Positions 28,784 to 38,891 are shown, counted from the stretch's first letter. The stretch: 64,000 bases of DNA from Candidatus Finniella inopinata (GCF_004210305.1 NZ_SCFB01000007.1:1-64000), one strand, 5' to 3'. Notes: generated from the sequence alone by a model not told the origin. Translations and numbers: made by a program.

Positions 28784-28878
28784 ATCTTTTGAATCCTTAA
28801 AAAATTGATTTAGGTATTACTTAGTAATTAATGGAAAACAATCAAGCCATATTTACGCAAAGCCGTAATGATTTTTAT

Positions 28879-29331
28879 TCAAGGATATTGCATAACGCAG
28901 GCATCAAGGACCGCGCCGTGGGCATTGGTATAGTAACCGGGGCGGTTTCCCACAGTCTTAAAACCGTGTTTTGCATAAAGGCTAATGGCTGCCTGGTTAT
29001 CCACGGCAACCTCCAGAAAAATGGGAAGGGGCGTATTTTGTTGCAGGGTTTTTAATAAAGTCTCTCCAATGCCCTGCCTTTGAAGGCAGGAGCGTACGGC
29101 AAACGTTAAAATCTCGGCTTGGGTGATTTGGTTGCGGGCCAGGATGAAGCCTGCAGGTTGCTCATCGGATACAGCCAGCCACCCCGCCACGGGGCAGGCC
29201 GTTTGCTGTTCGCTTAGAAGATTGGCGAAAAATGTTTCGCTCCACGGTTTGTCAAAACATTCCCGGTGGATCTGGGCCAAAAGGGGTGCATGGGCCAAGT
29301 GAAGGGGGGACAAACTAGCGTTTTTTAACAT
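28879..29331 (-). CDS. rimI: Ribosomal-protein-alanine N-acetyltransferase (RimI-like)
   Basis: 150-aa GNAT acetyltransferase. The acetyl-CoA pyrophosphate-binding loop is QRQGIGETLL (residues 85-94). The C-terminal EVAVDNQAAISLYAKHGFKTVGNRPGYY segment is typical of RimI, whose known substrate is the N-terminus of ribosomal protein S18. It overlaps the end of tsaB by 17 bp, so the two are probably translationally coupled; tsaB-rimI is a common bacterial pairing. Confidence 0.9.
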   Translation of the reverse strand: MLKNASLSPLHLAHAPLLAQIHRECFDKPWSETFFANLLSEQQTACPVAGWLAVSDEQPAGFILARNQITQAEILTFAVRSCLQRQGIGETLLKTLQQNTPLPIFLEVAVDNQAAISLYAKHGFKTVGNRPGYYTNAHGAVLDACVMQYP

Positions 29332-29959
29332 AGGCAGGCTGATAATAGTAATAGGGCTTTAAGTCTTGGTAAAGCGGATTGGTTTTCAGATTTTGAAAAT
29401 TCGCGTCTTCAAACAACTGCAATTGGGTAAGGGCTAGGCTCAAAGGGTGGTCAATAAGATGGGTCTGCAATCCCTCCCCCACCTCAAAATCAGCCATCAG
29501 GCGGCAAGCTGGGTTTTGTTGCAGGAACCGATGCAAATCAGGGGCTTTGAAAATCTGGATTTCTGTCGGTATCTCACCATAAACCTGGCCATACCAATCA
29601 CCACGCCTTGAATCAATCAAAACCAATATCGGCCCTTGGTAAAGTTGGCGTGCGGCATAGCCCAACACGTCAAAATGGGTGGGGGCAAAAATTTGGGCAC
29701 CGGGAAAGGCCATGGCCAACCCCTGGGCGGTGGCCAAAGTAACCCGAAGACTTGTAAAAGTCCCAGGCCCTCGTGCTGTGATAATCGCATCGATGTCTGG
29801 GCTGCCGGCTTGTTGCCAAACCCGCTGGATAAGAGGCACCAAGGCCATGGCCTGACTAACGGTGGGCGTTAACGTAACTGATTCGGCATAGACCCGCTCG
29901 TCAGCCTTTAGGGCCACCTGGCATTGGTCATTTTGGGCGTAAAGGGATAGAGTGGTCAT
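29315..29959 (-). CDS. tsaB: tRNA threonylcarbamoyladenosine biosynthesis protein TsaB
   Basis: 214 aa. Partner of TsaD and TsaE in making t6A37 on ANN-reading tRNAs. The signature ARGPGTFTSLRV lies at residues 62-73. The N-terminal ASKHA-fold strands (LSLYAQNDQCQVAL) are recognisable but the usual DTS opening is degenerate. The ATG at 29957-29959 overlaps the stop of the 839-aa gene upstream (ATGA arrangement), and its 3' end overlaps rimI, giving a tight three-gene unit. Confidence 0.92.
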   Translation of the reverse strand: MTTLSLYAQNDQCQVALKADERVYAESVTLTPTVSQAMALVPLIQRVWQQAGSPDIDAIITARGPGTFTSLRVTLATAQGLAMAFPGAQIFAPTHFDVLGYAARQLYQGPILVLIDSRRGDWYGQVYGEIPTEIQIFKAPDLHRFLQQNPACRLMADFEVGEGLQTHLIDHPLSLALTQLQLFEDANFQNLKTNPLYQDLKPYYYYQPAYVKKR

Positions 29960-32475
29960 CGACGCGTATCATCTACCCCGTGTAGTTGCTTATGTCGAAC
30001 CGCTCTGGCCAAACGAGGATAATCATCAGCCTCAATCCACTTTTCAAAGTGACCACCATATTTATTCAAAAGGCTAATGGACTTACCACGCTCACCTCCA
30101 GGCAAATACTGAACCAATACATACTCACCGTCGCTGGTTTGATAAACAGGGCTTGCTACGTCCGCCCCTTCTTCGCGTTGCATTCTGTCAAATTGGGATT
30201 TTGTGACCCACGCATAGATATTATAGTTATTCATTTCGGCGATAATTTGTGGATAGGATGGTGTGCGAAGAGCCCAGTCTGGGTTTGGATCAAATTCTAA
30301 TTCACCATCATCAAACTTTTGTTTCATGTCATTTTCAACGACCTTTTTAAAATCCTCAATAGGGTATATAAACTGAACAAGTCGATTTTGGGCCTGCAAT
30401 TTTTGACGTTGAAGATTGATTGTTGCAATTGCGACATTGTGGGCGTTACTTTCCGATACAATGCCTGCCATTCCTAGTTCTGTCTTCCTTTGCTCAATTG
30501 CACTATCAATGCGTTTTTCATCTGCTGAAATTGCTTTTATGATTATGTCATATTCAGCAAAAAAACGATCAAGAAGTTCTTTTCTTGCTGTTGCCTCACC
30601 TTTTTTATAACGACTTATATCGATATTTTTGTTTTTAGCATACAATTCCAAGTAGGCTTCCCTTTGCTTGAGTATTTCTAACGCTCGGGCCTCTTGCTTC
30701 TTTCGAATTTCTTCTTTTTCAATCGCTAAGGTTTTGTCAATATCCAAATCTGCCATCTTCTTTTGATGGTCAGAACGTTTATTTTCAGAGACTGCTAAGG
30801 CAAAAGCTTTACTTCCTTCTAATGTTCTTCTCCGCGTTACTAAGGCCTCTTTCAGAAAATCATCTTTAATGTCTGTGTCACTTTTATCTCTAAGCTTTTG
30901 CCAATTCCCTAAAACTGCTTTTATATCAGCGCTTCCAGATTGAAGATTGCTATCCGCCATAGCTAAGATTTCTGGTTCACACAGGTTATCAATAATAAGT
31001 TCAAGTGCCTCATCACGATTTGCAAATCCAAGGCTAAAGAATCCACATTGCAATCCAGATCCACTAGAGCCAAAGTAGAGAATAAATTTGGGAGGAAGGG
31101 CTGTCTCTTGATGCAAAGTGCCTATGTTAAATTTGGGAATGCTGTAGAACATCAATGATTGCCTCATCGCCACCGCATCGATGGCTAGTTTTTGGACTTT
31201 AGAAATATTCAGCTGTGCCGTATTGACATCCTGCAACAACTTTTCGTCAATAACACGATCAGTTATCTTTTGTTGAAGCATATCCTTAACAGTATCTCGC
31301 ACATATTCACTCTTTAAATTTCGGCTATTCATTTCGTATTTAAACAGCCTAATCAAATCCTCTGGTGTCCTCGCGATATTATAAAGATAGTTTTGAATGG
31401 CACTGACTAACGCCAACAAAACAGCCTCGCTTTGAGCGGATTGAGTTGTCCCTTGGTAATCGAAAACTGTGGGGTCATTCCATGCCAATCCTTCTTTCTT
31501 TGCATCGGATGAACTCTGTTTAGTCTCAAACATGCGGTATTTTTCAACGGCAATCAGAGCCTCTATGGTTCCTGCCGGCATATGACTTAGATCAGAAAAA
31601 TCGATTTTCTTTAAGATTTCACGAATCGCCTCGGCACTCTGATAAGCTCTTTGGGGAATGACTGTTTCTTTTAGGATGTTGGTCAAATTTATTAAAGCGT
31701 CTGGCTTGGCAGCTAAGTCTGTAGTTTGGTCAATTGCAGCTTGAGTCAAAGCCAATGGGACCACTAGGCTTTTAGATTTTTCAGTTAAAAAATCTATAAT
31801 ATCTTTTGGATTGCTCTTTTTTAATGGGTTTTTAGCACCTTTCAAAGTATCGAGTTCTCTTCCAAACGCGACGACTTCGTCCTTAACACGCTGTTCAATT
31901 TGCTTTTGAATCGCCGCATTATAAACATTCCCGCCAGCACCTGCCCCTAACGCCCCTAAAATAATTCTTTTCACCTCATCCAAGTGCTGTTGTTCATGAG
32001 CCTTAGCCGCGACAGCCAATGATTTTAGTTTCTCAGCTAAACTTGCCTCAGTTAACGGCTCTGCCTTTTCTGGCAAATTCTGATGTGCTTTCAAAAACCT
32101 TGTGCCTTCCTGCAAAGCATCAATCATCCAACGACGCTCGCGGTCATTGGCTGGCGTCTCGCTAATGCCTCCAACACCTTCGCCTTTGCTGACTAATCCA
32201 AACAACGTATCCGCTATATTTTTGGCCCTTGTTGGGTCTGACTCCCTCTTAAGATCATGGGCCAGGAAATTTGCGGCTTGAACGGCCAGATTAACCTGGT
32301 TCCCATCAATTTTATACTTATCGGACGCCATCTTCAGGGCGCCATTAAGAATGTCTTTTTTAAACTCAGCCCACACCCCACTAATGCTGGCCGACAACGT
32401 CCCAACAATCAAAAGAGCATATTTACTAAAATTTAACACAAAACCATCCTTAACATTATTTAACCTTCTTTTCAT
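29956..32475 (-). CDS. Large secreted helical protein coupled to tsaB
   Basis: 839 aa, unrecognised. A signal peptide follows a basic N-terminus (YALLIVGTLSASISGVWA, residues about 19-36). The mature part is mostly helical with coiled-coil stretches, especially the Lys/Glu-rich region near residues 570-640 (IDKTLAIEKEEIRKKQEA). A C-terminal domain has alternating strands (NYNIYAWVTKSQFDRM, DGEYVLVQYLPGGERGKS). Its stop overlaps the tsaB start by 4 bp, so an exported accessory protein shares an mRNA with an essential tRNA-modification gene. The promoter of tsaB-rimI is therefore probably upstream of this gene. Confidence 0.65.
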   Translation of the reverse strand: MKRRLNNVKDGFVLNFSKYALLIVGTLSASISGVWAEFKKDILNGALKMASDKYKIDGNQVNLAVQAANFLAHDLKRESDPTRAKNIADTLFGLVSKGEGVGGISETPANDRERRWMIDALQEGTRFLKAHQNLPEKAEPLTEASLAEKLKSLAVAAKAHEQQHLDEVKRIILGALGAGAGGNVYNAAIQKQIEQRVKDEVVAFGRELDTLKGAKNPLKKSNPKDIIDFLTEKSKSLVVPLALTQAAIDQTTDLAAKPDALINLTNILKETVIPQRAYQSAEAIREILKKIDFSDLSHMPAGTIEALIAVEKYRMFETKQSSSDAKKEGLAWNDPTVFDYQGTTQSAQSEAVLLALVSAIQNYLYNIARTPEDLIRLFKYEMNSRNLKSEYVRDTVKDMLQQKITDRVIDEKLLQDVNTAQLNISKVQKLAIDAVAMRQSLMFYSIPKFNIGTLHQETALPPKFILYFGSSGSGLQCGFFSLGFANRDEALELIIDNLCEPEILAMADSNLQSGSADIKAVLGNWQKLRDKSDTDIKDDFLKEALVTRRRTLEGSKAFALAVSENKRSDHQKKMADLDIDKTLAIEKEEIRKKQEARALEILKQREAYLELYAKNKNIDISRYKKGEATARKELLDRFFAEYDIIIKAISADEKRIDSAIEQRKTELGMAGIVSESNAHNVAIATINLQRQKLQAQNRLVQFIYPIEDFKKVVENDMKQKFDDGELEFDPNPDWALRTPSYPQIIAEMNNYNIYAWVTKSQFDRMQREEGADVASPVYQTSDGEYVLVQYLPGGERGKSISLLNKYGGHFEKWIEADDYPRLARAVRHKQLHGVDDTRR

Positions 32476-32531
32476 TTATAACAATATATCACATACTGTA
32501 AACAAGAAGTTAATTATAGGCACATATTCAT

Positions 32532-33629
32532 TCACCGTCGCACCCGAATGTCTTTATGAAGATCAATCGAGAAAATCAACCCCTGGCTAACCAACAGGGT
32601 TATCAGGGCCGTCCCTCCATAGGAAATAAAAGGCAACGGAATCCCCACCACCGGCAAGAAACCCATCACCATCGCCATATTAATAAAGGCATACAGGAAA
32701 AAGGTGGTGGTCAGGCCAATCGCCACCAATCGGCCAAATTGAGTCCGGGCGTTTAAGGCGACGTTAAAGTTAAACGCAATCAACAGGGCATATAACACAA
32801 CCAAAATAATCGCCCCGACCAACCCGAATTCTTCGCTGTACATCGTAAAGATAAAGTCGGTCTGCTTTTCGGGCAGAAAATTCAGATGGCTTTGACTTCC
32901 CTGTAAAAACCCTTTGCCGAAAACGCCCCCTGACCCTAGGGCAATTTTCGATTGCGTCACGTGATACCCACTTTTCATAGGATCACTTTCGGGATTTAAG
33001 AATGTTAAAATGCGCTGTTGTTGATAGGTGTGCAAAAACGACCATAAAACGGGGATGCACGAGAGAGTCACGCCTGCCGCCACCGCGAACTTCCAAATTT
33101 TAACGCCAACGACAAAAAACAAAGCAGCACTGCTTAAAACCAGCAAAAGGGCCGTCCCCAGATCGGGCTGGCGCATCACCAATAAAGTCGGAAACAAAAT
33201 CATTAGACCAGGCACCACAAGGGCTCTTAAGTGCGCCACATCTGCCAATGAACATCCGTGAAAATACCGCGCCAAGGCCAACACCAACCCCACCCGCATC
33301 AATTCCGATGGTTGCAAGCTAAACGCGTACAAGTCGATCCACCGTTGCGCCCCCATCCCTACAAACCCAAGGGTTTCAACGGCCACCAACAAGATAAGCG
33401 CAACAACATACAATGTATAGGCGCAGGCGAACCAATAACGGCTGTCCGTGATGGCCACCCCCATCATCAGAATGCACCCCACCCCAAATCGCCACGCCTG
33501 TTTAGTCACCCACGGATGCAAGCTGCCGTTCGCGGCCGAATACAGCATCAGCAAGCCAATCGCGACCAGGGTGCAAATCAATATTAAGGGAAAACGGCTA
33601 AGGTGCTTTAAAAGGGAAAAACGAATCAT
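32532..33629 (-). CDS. rodA: Rod-shape peptidoglycan glycosyltransferase RodA
   Basis: 365-aa SEDS-family glycosyltransferase of the elongasome, with about ten membrane segments. Family signatures: QPSELMRVGLVLALARYF, MRQPDLGTALLLV, SGGVFGKGFLQGSQSHLNFLPEKQTDFIFT and the C-terminal GIPLPFISYGGTALI. The start ATG directly follows the TAA of mrdA with no spacer, so translation is coupled. It works with the transpeptidase PBP2 made by that gene. Confidence 0.96.
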   Translation of the reverse strand: MIRFSLLKHLSRFPLILICTLVAIGLLMLYSAANGSLHPWVTKQAWRFGVGCILMMGVAITDSRYWFACAYTLYVVALILLVAVETLGFVGMGAQRWIDLYAFSLQPSELMRVGLVLALARYFHGCSLADVAHLRALVVPGLMILFPTLLVMRQPDLGTALLLVLSSAALFFVVGVKIWKFAVAAGVTLSCIPVLWSFLHTYQQQRILTFLNPESDPMKSGYHVTQSKIALGSGGVFGKGFLQGSQSHLNFLPEKQTDFIFTMYSEEFGLVGAIILVVLYALLIAFNFNVALNARTQFGRLVAIGLTTTFFLYAFINMAMVMGFLPVVGIPLPFISYGGTALITLLVSQGLIFSIDLHKDIRVRR

Positions 33630-35429
33630 TTATACAACTAATGTTTGGGCTGCCAGCAAAATATCACGGGCCAAGGGGGCGGCTGCCTTAGCGCCACTCC
33701 CGCCATGTTCCACCACCACTGTAACAGCAAATCGTGGATGATCAACAGGGGCATAGCCGACGAATAACGCGTGTTCTTTCAGATGATAAGGGCGATCATT
33801 ATGGGTATAGTTGTCGCGATTTTGCTGGGTGATTCTGACAACCTGTGTGCTGCCCGTTTTACCTGCCATTTGTTTTGCAGGATCCTCGATACGCGCCCTA
33901 TAGGCATTGCCACGCGGTTCATTTACAGCGCCGCGCATACCTGCCTTAATAAGGTTTTGAAAATCTTTTGAATATGGCAAGGGCGTTGCACCCATCAGAG
34001 GCGCGTTCTTCAAAAGATGCGGCTGTATGGGGCACAGACCGTTGGCCAGCATCGCCGTCATTTTTGCCAATTGAATCGGCGTTGCCAAAATAGCCCCCTG
34101 CCCGATCGATATATTAATCGTCTCGCCCGGTGTCCAAACTTGTTTTTTGATCAACCGTTTCCAGCTTTTATTGGGGACAAGGCCGGCCTTTTCTGATGTC
34201 AATTCAATGCCAGTTGCGACCCCCAAACCAAATTCCCTTGCCGTCTCGGCCATGGCATCGATACCCAACGTCGTTGCCAGGTTATAAAAATAAACATCGC
34301 AAGATTGACTAAGCGCTGGTTCAAGCGTCATATGTCCATGGCCGCCCGTGCGCCAATTCCAACAATGGAATCGATGGTCATAAAAATCATAATGGCCCGG
34401 GCAATGAAACGATGTTTGAGAATTAACTACACCCTTTTTCAAGGCAGCCAGCGCCACAATCATTTTAAAGGTAGATCCGGGCGAATACTGGCCGCTGATG
34501 ACTTTGTTGTTCATAGGCAGATGGGGGTTTTCGTTAAGGTCTTTCCAAGGGGTTTTCCCAATGCCACCAATGAACAAATTCGCATCAAAAGTCGGGTGAG
34601 AAACCAGGGCCAAAACAGCCCCCGTCCACACGTCTAAAACCACGGCACAGGCACTTTGGGCCCGTTGCAAAATATCCCCCACAGCCTTTTGTAACGGGAA
34701 ATCCAGGGTCAGGTGCAGATCTTGCCCTTTCACACTTTCCACCGTCTCCAAAACCCGAACTACCCGCTGGCTTGCGTTCACCTCTAACCGTTTTAATCCG
34801 GGCTGACCCCGCATACGATCATCCTCATGTTTCTCAAGACCCGTCTTTCCCACTTTAAAACCAGGAATCTCCAGCTGATCATTGGCAGCCGCCTCCTTTT
34901 CCGTGACGGCGCCCACATACCCCACCACATGGGCTGTTTGCTGGGGGTGCGGGTAAAAACGGCTTTGGCTTTTTTCAATCAAAATCCCCGACAGGTCCGG
35001 TGCATGAAGCTCAAGCGTCGCCAACTCATCCCAGCTAAGATTTTCTTTCAACAACAGGGCAAAAGCCTTGCGCTGTTTCTTAAGCTGTCCTGTCACGCGC
35101 TCCAGCGTTGGGGCGTCAATGTCGATCAGCGACTTTAAACTTTCCAACAAACTTTGAACCTCTTTCGCCTTTGATAAATTCAAAAGGCAGCCATAGGTTG
35201 TGTGATTGCCCGCCAAAAGAACGCCAGACCGGTCAAAAATTTCCCCCCTTGCCGGCAGCAAATCAAGGGACTGGATGCGGTTTTTATCCGATAACAATTG
35301 GTAATGCTGGCTATTCACGACCTGCAACACATACAGGCGTCCAATCAAGCCAAGCGCCAGCCCGCCCTGAATGCCCCCCAAAATCAGGCTTCGGCGCGTA
35401 AACAGCTGTTGTTGTTCTTTATCTTTCAT
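33630..35429 (-). CDS. mrdA: Penicillin-binding protein 2 (peptidoglycan transpeptidase)
   Basis: 599-aa class B PBP of the elongasome. The cytoplasmic tail and single N-terminal membrane anchor (LILGGIQGGLALGLIGRLYVL) are followed by the PBP dimer domain (PARGEIFDRSGVLLA) and the transpeptidase domain. Catalytic motifs: STFK at 319-322 (S319 nucleophile), SCD at 376-378 and KTGS at 524-527. It forms an operon with rodA. Confidence 0.95.
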   Translation of the reverse strand: MKDKEQQQLFTRRSLILGGIQGGLALGLIGRLYVLQVVNSQHYQLLSDKNRIQSLDLLPARGEIFDRSGVLLAGNHTTYGCLLNLSKAKEVQSLLESLKSLIDIDAPTLERVTGQLKKQRKAFALLLKENLSWDELATLELHAPDLSGILIEKSQSRFYPHPQQTAHVVGYVGAVTEKEAAANDQLEIPGFKVGKTGLEKHEDDRMRGQPGLKRLEVNASQRVVRVLETVESVKGQDLHLTLDFPLQKAVGDILQRAQSACAVVLDVWTGAVLALVSHPTFDANLFIGGIGKTPWKDLNENPHLPMNNKVISGQYSPGSTFKMIVALAALKKGVVNSQTSFHCPGHYDFYDHRFHCWNWRTGGHGHMTLEPALSQSCDVYFYNLATTLGIDAMAETAREFGLGVATGIELTSEKAGLVPNKSWKRLIKKQVWTPGETINISIGQGAILATPIQLAKMTAMLANGLCPIQPHLLKNAPLMGATPLPYSKDFQNLIKAGMRGAVNEPRGNAYRARIEDPAKQMAGKTGSTQVVRITQQNRDNYTHNDRPYHLKEHALFVGYAPVDHPRFAVTVVVEHGGSGAKAAAPLARDILLAAQTLVV

Positions 35430-35606
35430 GAAGTCACTTTATAGATTTTATAAATGCTTTTCCATGGAAGAAGGAGCAAGGCTAGGCGGGAAAATGTTAA
35501 AGCTTTTGGGAAAATTTTATGCAATATACTGGTAATACTCTATTCACGGGTATTGGTTAATCACAAGATATTTGAATTAATGAATATTGAATATATTAGA
35601 TGCATT

Positions 35607-35813
35607 CTATACATAAGTTTGATAGCCTGAGACTCTAATGATTGACTCCCAAGGTGTCCCTTCTAAGCTGGGCACTTCTAAAAACCTGATTTTAGGCGCA
35701 TCGCTCCCGAAAGTAGGTTTTTCGAGGTATCCAACGCCCGCGTTTTTTCCTTTGTACCCCTTAGGTATTGCGCGTGGTTGTTTCGGCTCAAGTATCTGCC
35801 CAACAGGGGTTAA
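35607..35813 (-). pseudogene. Possible 3' relic of an unidentified gene
   Basis: A 68-codon open frame without a plausible start, directly preceded by an in-frame stop. It reads as coding sequence (AIPKGYKGKNAGVGYLEKPT, then FLEVPSLEGTPWESIIRVSG, ending YQTYV). The 430-bp gap between mrdA and the gene at 35860 has no other candidate. It has no counterpart elsewhere in the window. The + strand frame in the same place is less protein-like. Confidence 0.4.
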
Positions 35814-35859
35814 TCATTTTTATTGTAATCAACAGATTTTTTAAAAAGGTTTAACCAAC

Positions 35860-37076
35860 ATGAGCAAATCTCGTTTCAAAAACTTTTCTATCCTGGGCAT
35901 TTTAGGATTGATGAGCATAACATTCAGCACACAAACATTTTCAGAAGAAGATTCTTCTTCCAGTTCCTCTTGGGGGAGTGGTATTCGAAGGGGCGCCCAA
36001 GCAGCATTTGGAGCAGTTGGAGCAGGAGAGGTTTCGAATGACCAATTAAATTGCTGCTTAGCCAACGTCGTAGACCGACAAACACGCCAGTTTGTAGTGG
36101 CATATGGACCAAAGGGGTTGGGGAAATATTTGGGAACGCTTTTGACGGCGAATTTTCTGAAACCAATCTTTATACCTGATGAAAAGATACGAACTGCCGC
36201 TGAAAAACTCACCAATTTCAACAACCTATTAAACCACAGCATTCAAGATATTTCATCCGACCTTGAAGCCAGACTGCCTACCCGAACGTCGCAGGAATGT
36301 TACAGGTATGTGTTAAGGGGAGAATTCGTTGATGACCTGGTTTATAAATATTATTTCGCAAGAATTTTAGGATCCTATGTAGGTGGTCTTGTCCAAGATA
36401 GTGATTTTGCAGGACGCTTGGATTTGACTCGTTTGCCTATTCAGTTAGCTGGGATGCAATCGATTGGAAATCATATGGATTTTGGTCATGAAGGCCGTGC
36501 CATTTATGAATCTTTTACAAGATGGCAAGATCAGCGTATTTTATTTTGTCGTATTGGATGGTTTTTTGAAGGTGAATCTTCCCCCTATTTGAAATATTTA
36601 GCGCAAGCACCAATCCTTTACTGCCGTATCACCGGCATTGAGGGATCAGCCCGGAAGATTCAAGAAGATTTTGGAATTGTCATAAATAGAGGAGCCGCTG
36701 CACAAAATTTAGCAACCACGGCCGCAACACAAGGACTCAGCCTTCAAACTGTTGTAAGCAGCCTTAGATTCGCAAAAGCAACTTGCACCGCCAAGCAAAG
36801 CCTTGAGGCAGCTCCAGCACATATTGCTGAATTAGCGACACGTGTTGAACGATACGTTGTCAACCCCCCCTGCTGGGTTGGCGTTTCATAAAGAACTATG
36901 GGGTGGTTGCTAGTGCCTGTGCCTTCTTGGACGTTGTAACCTCCCTTTTTAGTGAAGATGTTCACCAACCTAGTTGGTCAATGAGACTAGGCTGTGCCTT
37001 TATGATGACTACCGCCGAGGAAATTATCCAGAATACGAGTATTGTGCCTTTTCTACGCCAAACACTTACTGCTTAG
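35860..37076 (+). pseudogene. Secreted protein of unknown function, frameshifted at a C7 tract
   Basis: The uninterrupted frame is 343 aa and stops at 36891. A run of seven C at 36864-36870 precedes that stop. One more C would continue the frame (NPPLLGWRFIKNYGVVASAC) for about 60 further sensible residues, to a stop at 37074-37076, giving about 405 aa. The start ATG at 35860 gives a signal peptide (FSILGILGLMSITFSTQTFS) followed by a Ser-rich spacer. The body has several Cys (LNCCLANV, QECYRY, FCRIGWF, LYCRITG), suggesting a disulfide-bonded exported protein. No known domain recognised. The frame loss may be phase variation, true decay or base-calling error. Confidence 0.6.
36864..36870 (+). 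repeat. C7 homopolymer tract causing a frameshift
   Basis: Seven consecutive C; one added C restores a longer coding frame to 37076. Confidence 0.7.
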
Positions 37077-37346
37077 TACTTGGGTGTGTGATGGTGGTGT
37101 CATCATGAAGGGTTTTTGTGCAGGAACCAGATGAACGATCTTCGAATATACTAAGGGCATTTCATCTGAAACGAATGCCCCTGGTCATCACGAACAACCA
37201 AAGCAAGCATAGCATCGTGAAAAATATATGGATTACGGCCAAGAAGAAGCCCCGCGATGTCAATTTAATGGTTGTTTTTAGGGCGGGAGAATCAAAATAG
37301 TATCTACGCTACAAAGGCATAAGAGAAAATAAAGTTCCTAAATGGA

Positions 37347-38699
37347 TTAAGCCGCTTGCTTCAAGAAACCACTTTTATAGGAAACAAAACTGCTTGGATT
37401 ATTAGCTTCTTCCAATTTTTGAAAATGCCTAACCCCCCACCAATAGGCCAAAGATACCGGCATTCCTATGAACCAAACGCCATAGTATCCAAACCAATCC
37501 GTCAAATATACAAGGCCAAAGGCAGAAAGAACGTGCATGACTGCCCTTGAAAGCGCGTAGTTGAAAGTTATAAATGTGAACCTTCTGCCCACGTGAATCT
37601 TTTTTATAAAGATCGAATCGCCTGGTGCGCAGCCTCCTCTTGCCATGGAAAGAAGCAACTGCAAAAAAAGAACATGGTAGGGGGATGTAGCAAAAGCGAG
37701 ACAAAGTGGAATTATTGCGAATGTTACGACAGCTAAGAAAGCCCTAACATTTAAAATAGCTAGAGGATGAATGAAGGTAACAAGCCAAATGGCCACGATG
37801 TTCAATATTACAGCAACGATTGAAAGCATGAAGTTGTGAGCAATGATGTCAGCGGGAGAATAGCCAAAGCTTTTTAAGGTGGCGTTGAAATATATAAAGG
37901 TTACATAAAAAATCATGGCATAAGAACATTCCACAAAGAAATAGGCTGCCATGGTCTTGAAAGGAGTCTGCTTCCCTTTAGCGTAGTCATTTGCCTTGCT
38001 AATCAATTCTTCCTTACGCAAGGGATCTTTTATCCTCGATTCTATCTCGTTTTTTCTTCTTCTTTTGTAATCCGCAAATTCGGGTGTTTCTCTTAGACGT
38101 GTGCGAGCAAGGGAACCGATAACAGCAATTGTAGCCCCTCCCCAAAAAGCTAGCCTCCAGTTAAAGTCGAAATGAGTTACCAGAGACGCCACCCCAAGGG
38201 CGCTCATAGATCCAAGAGAAGAGGCTAAAACGATTAAAGAAACCACCGGATATTGAAAGGGCGCTTTTGTAATTTCAGTTAAGTAAATATACGCCCCATT
38301 AATTTCGCCCATGGAAGATAGCCCTTGAACAATTCGGCATCCTGTGATGATCCAGGTGGCTGCAATTCCAGCCTGAGCGTATGTGGGAACGTTTGCCATT
38401 ATTAAACAAGATAAAGACATGATGCTGGTTGTTATAATAACTGTCGACTTTCGCCCAATTCGGTCTCCTAAGTACCCAAATATAAGGGCACCAAAAGGCC
38501 TTAAAATATACGTTGAACAAAAAGCAAAGGCAGCGACTAAAGAAGCTGTGTGAGGATCGGTTTTGGGGAAAAACAGTTCATTTAGCAAGACCGCCATATG
38601 GACATACAGCATGAGGTCAAAGTATTCGAGGAACGTCCCAACCTGCAGAAGCCCAATGGCTTCCTTTTGCTCACGATTCAGCGATTTAAAAATGGCCAT
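37347..38699 (-). CDS. MFS transporter, metabolite:H+ symporter type
   Basis: 450 aa with about 12 membrane segments. The opening (QVGTFLEYFDLMLYVHMAVLL) and the loop GYLGDRIGRKST between segments 2 and 3 match the MHS subfamily that includes ProP and shikimate or alpha-ketoglutarate permeases. A long charged central loop (RLRETPEFADYKRRRKNE) is also typical. In a host-dependent bacterium it probably imports an osmolyte, amino acid or organic acid; the substrate cannot be read. No operon partners on its strand. Confidence 0.9.
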   Translation of the reverse strand: MAIFKSLNREQKEAIGLLQVGTFLEYFDLMLYVHMAVLLNELFFPKTDPHTASLVAAFAFCSTYILRPFGALIFGYLGDRIGRKSTVIITTSIMSLSCLIMANVPTYAQAGIAATWIITGCRIVQGLSSMGEINGAYIYLTEITKAPFQYPVVSLIVLASSLGSMSALGVASLVTHFDFNWRLAFWGGATIAVIGSLARTRLRETPEFADYKRRRKNEIESRIKDPLRKEELISKANDYAKGKQTPFKTMAAYFFVECSYAMIFYVTFIYFNATLKSFGYSPADIIAHNFMLSIVAVILNIVAIWLVTFIHPLAILNVRAFLAVVTFAIIPLCLAFATSPYHVLFLQLLLSMARGGCAPGDSIFIKKIHVGRRFTFITFNYALSRAVMHVLSAFGLVYLTDWFGYYGVWFIGMPVSLAYWWGVRHFQKLEEANNPSSFVSYKSGFLKQAA

Positions 38700-38726
38700 T
38701 ATTTATTCTCCAACGAAGACAATGTC

Positions 38727-38891
38727 ATGCTTAGGCTGGACGAATCTAATAAGCTAAAGGTGAAAATCACTGCAACGGTTAGTAAGAAAAGTGGAGAAAA
38801 AACGATATTTGACATGCAGAAAGCCTCAGAATTTAAAGAGAAATGCTTTACGAAGTTAATAAACCTAAGGGCCCGAAAAAACGATAAGTAA
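38727..38891 (+). other. Short lysine-rich ORF, doubtful
   Basis: 54 codons from the ATG at 38727 (MLRLDESNKLKVKITATVSK ... LINLRARKNDK). The amino-acid composition looks natural, but there is no ribosome binding site and the frame runs back into the divergent MFS gene. It could be a relic of a longer gene. Confidence 0.25.

Noticed and set aside
37118..37300. 60-codon + strand frame after the secreted gene at 35860
   Set aside because: GTG start without ribosome binding site, no recognisable features; only weak composition support, so it is not listed as a gene.
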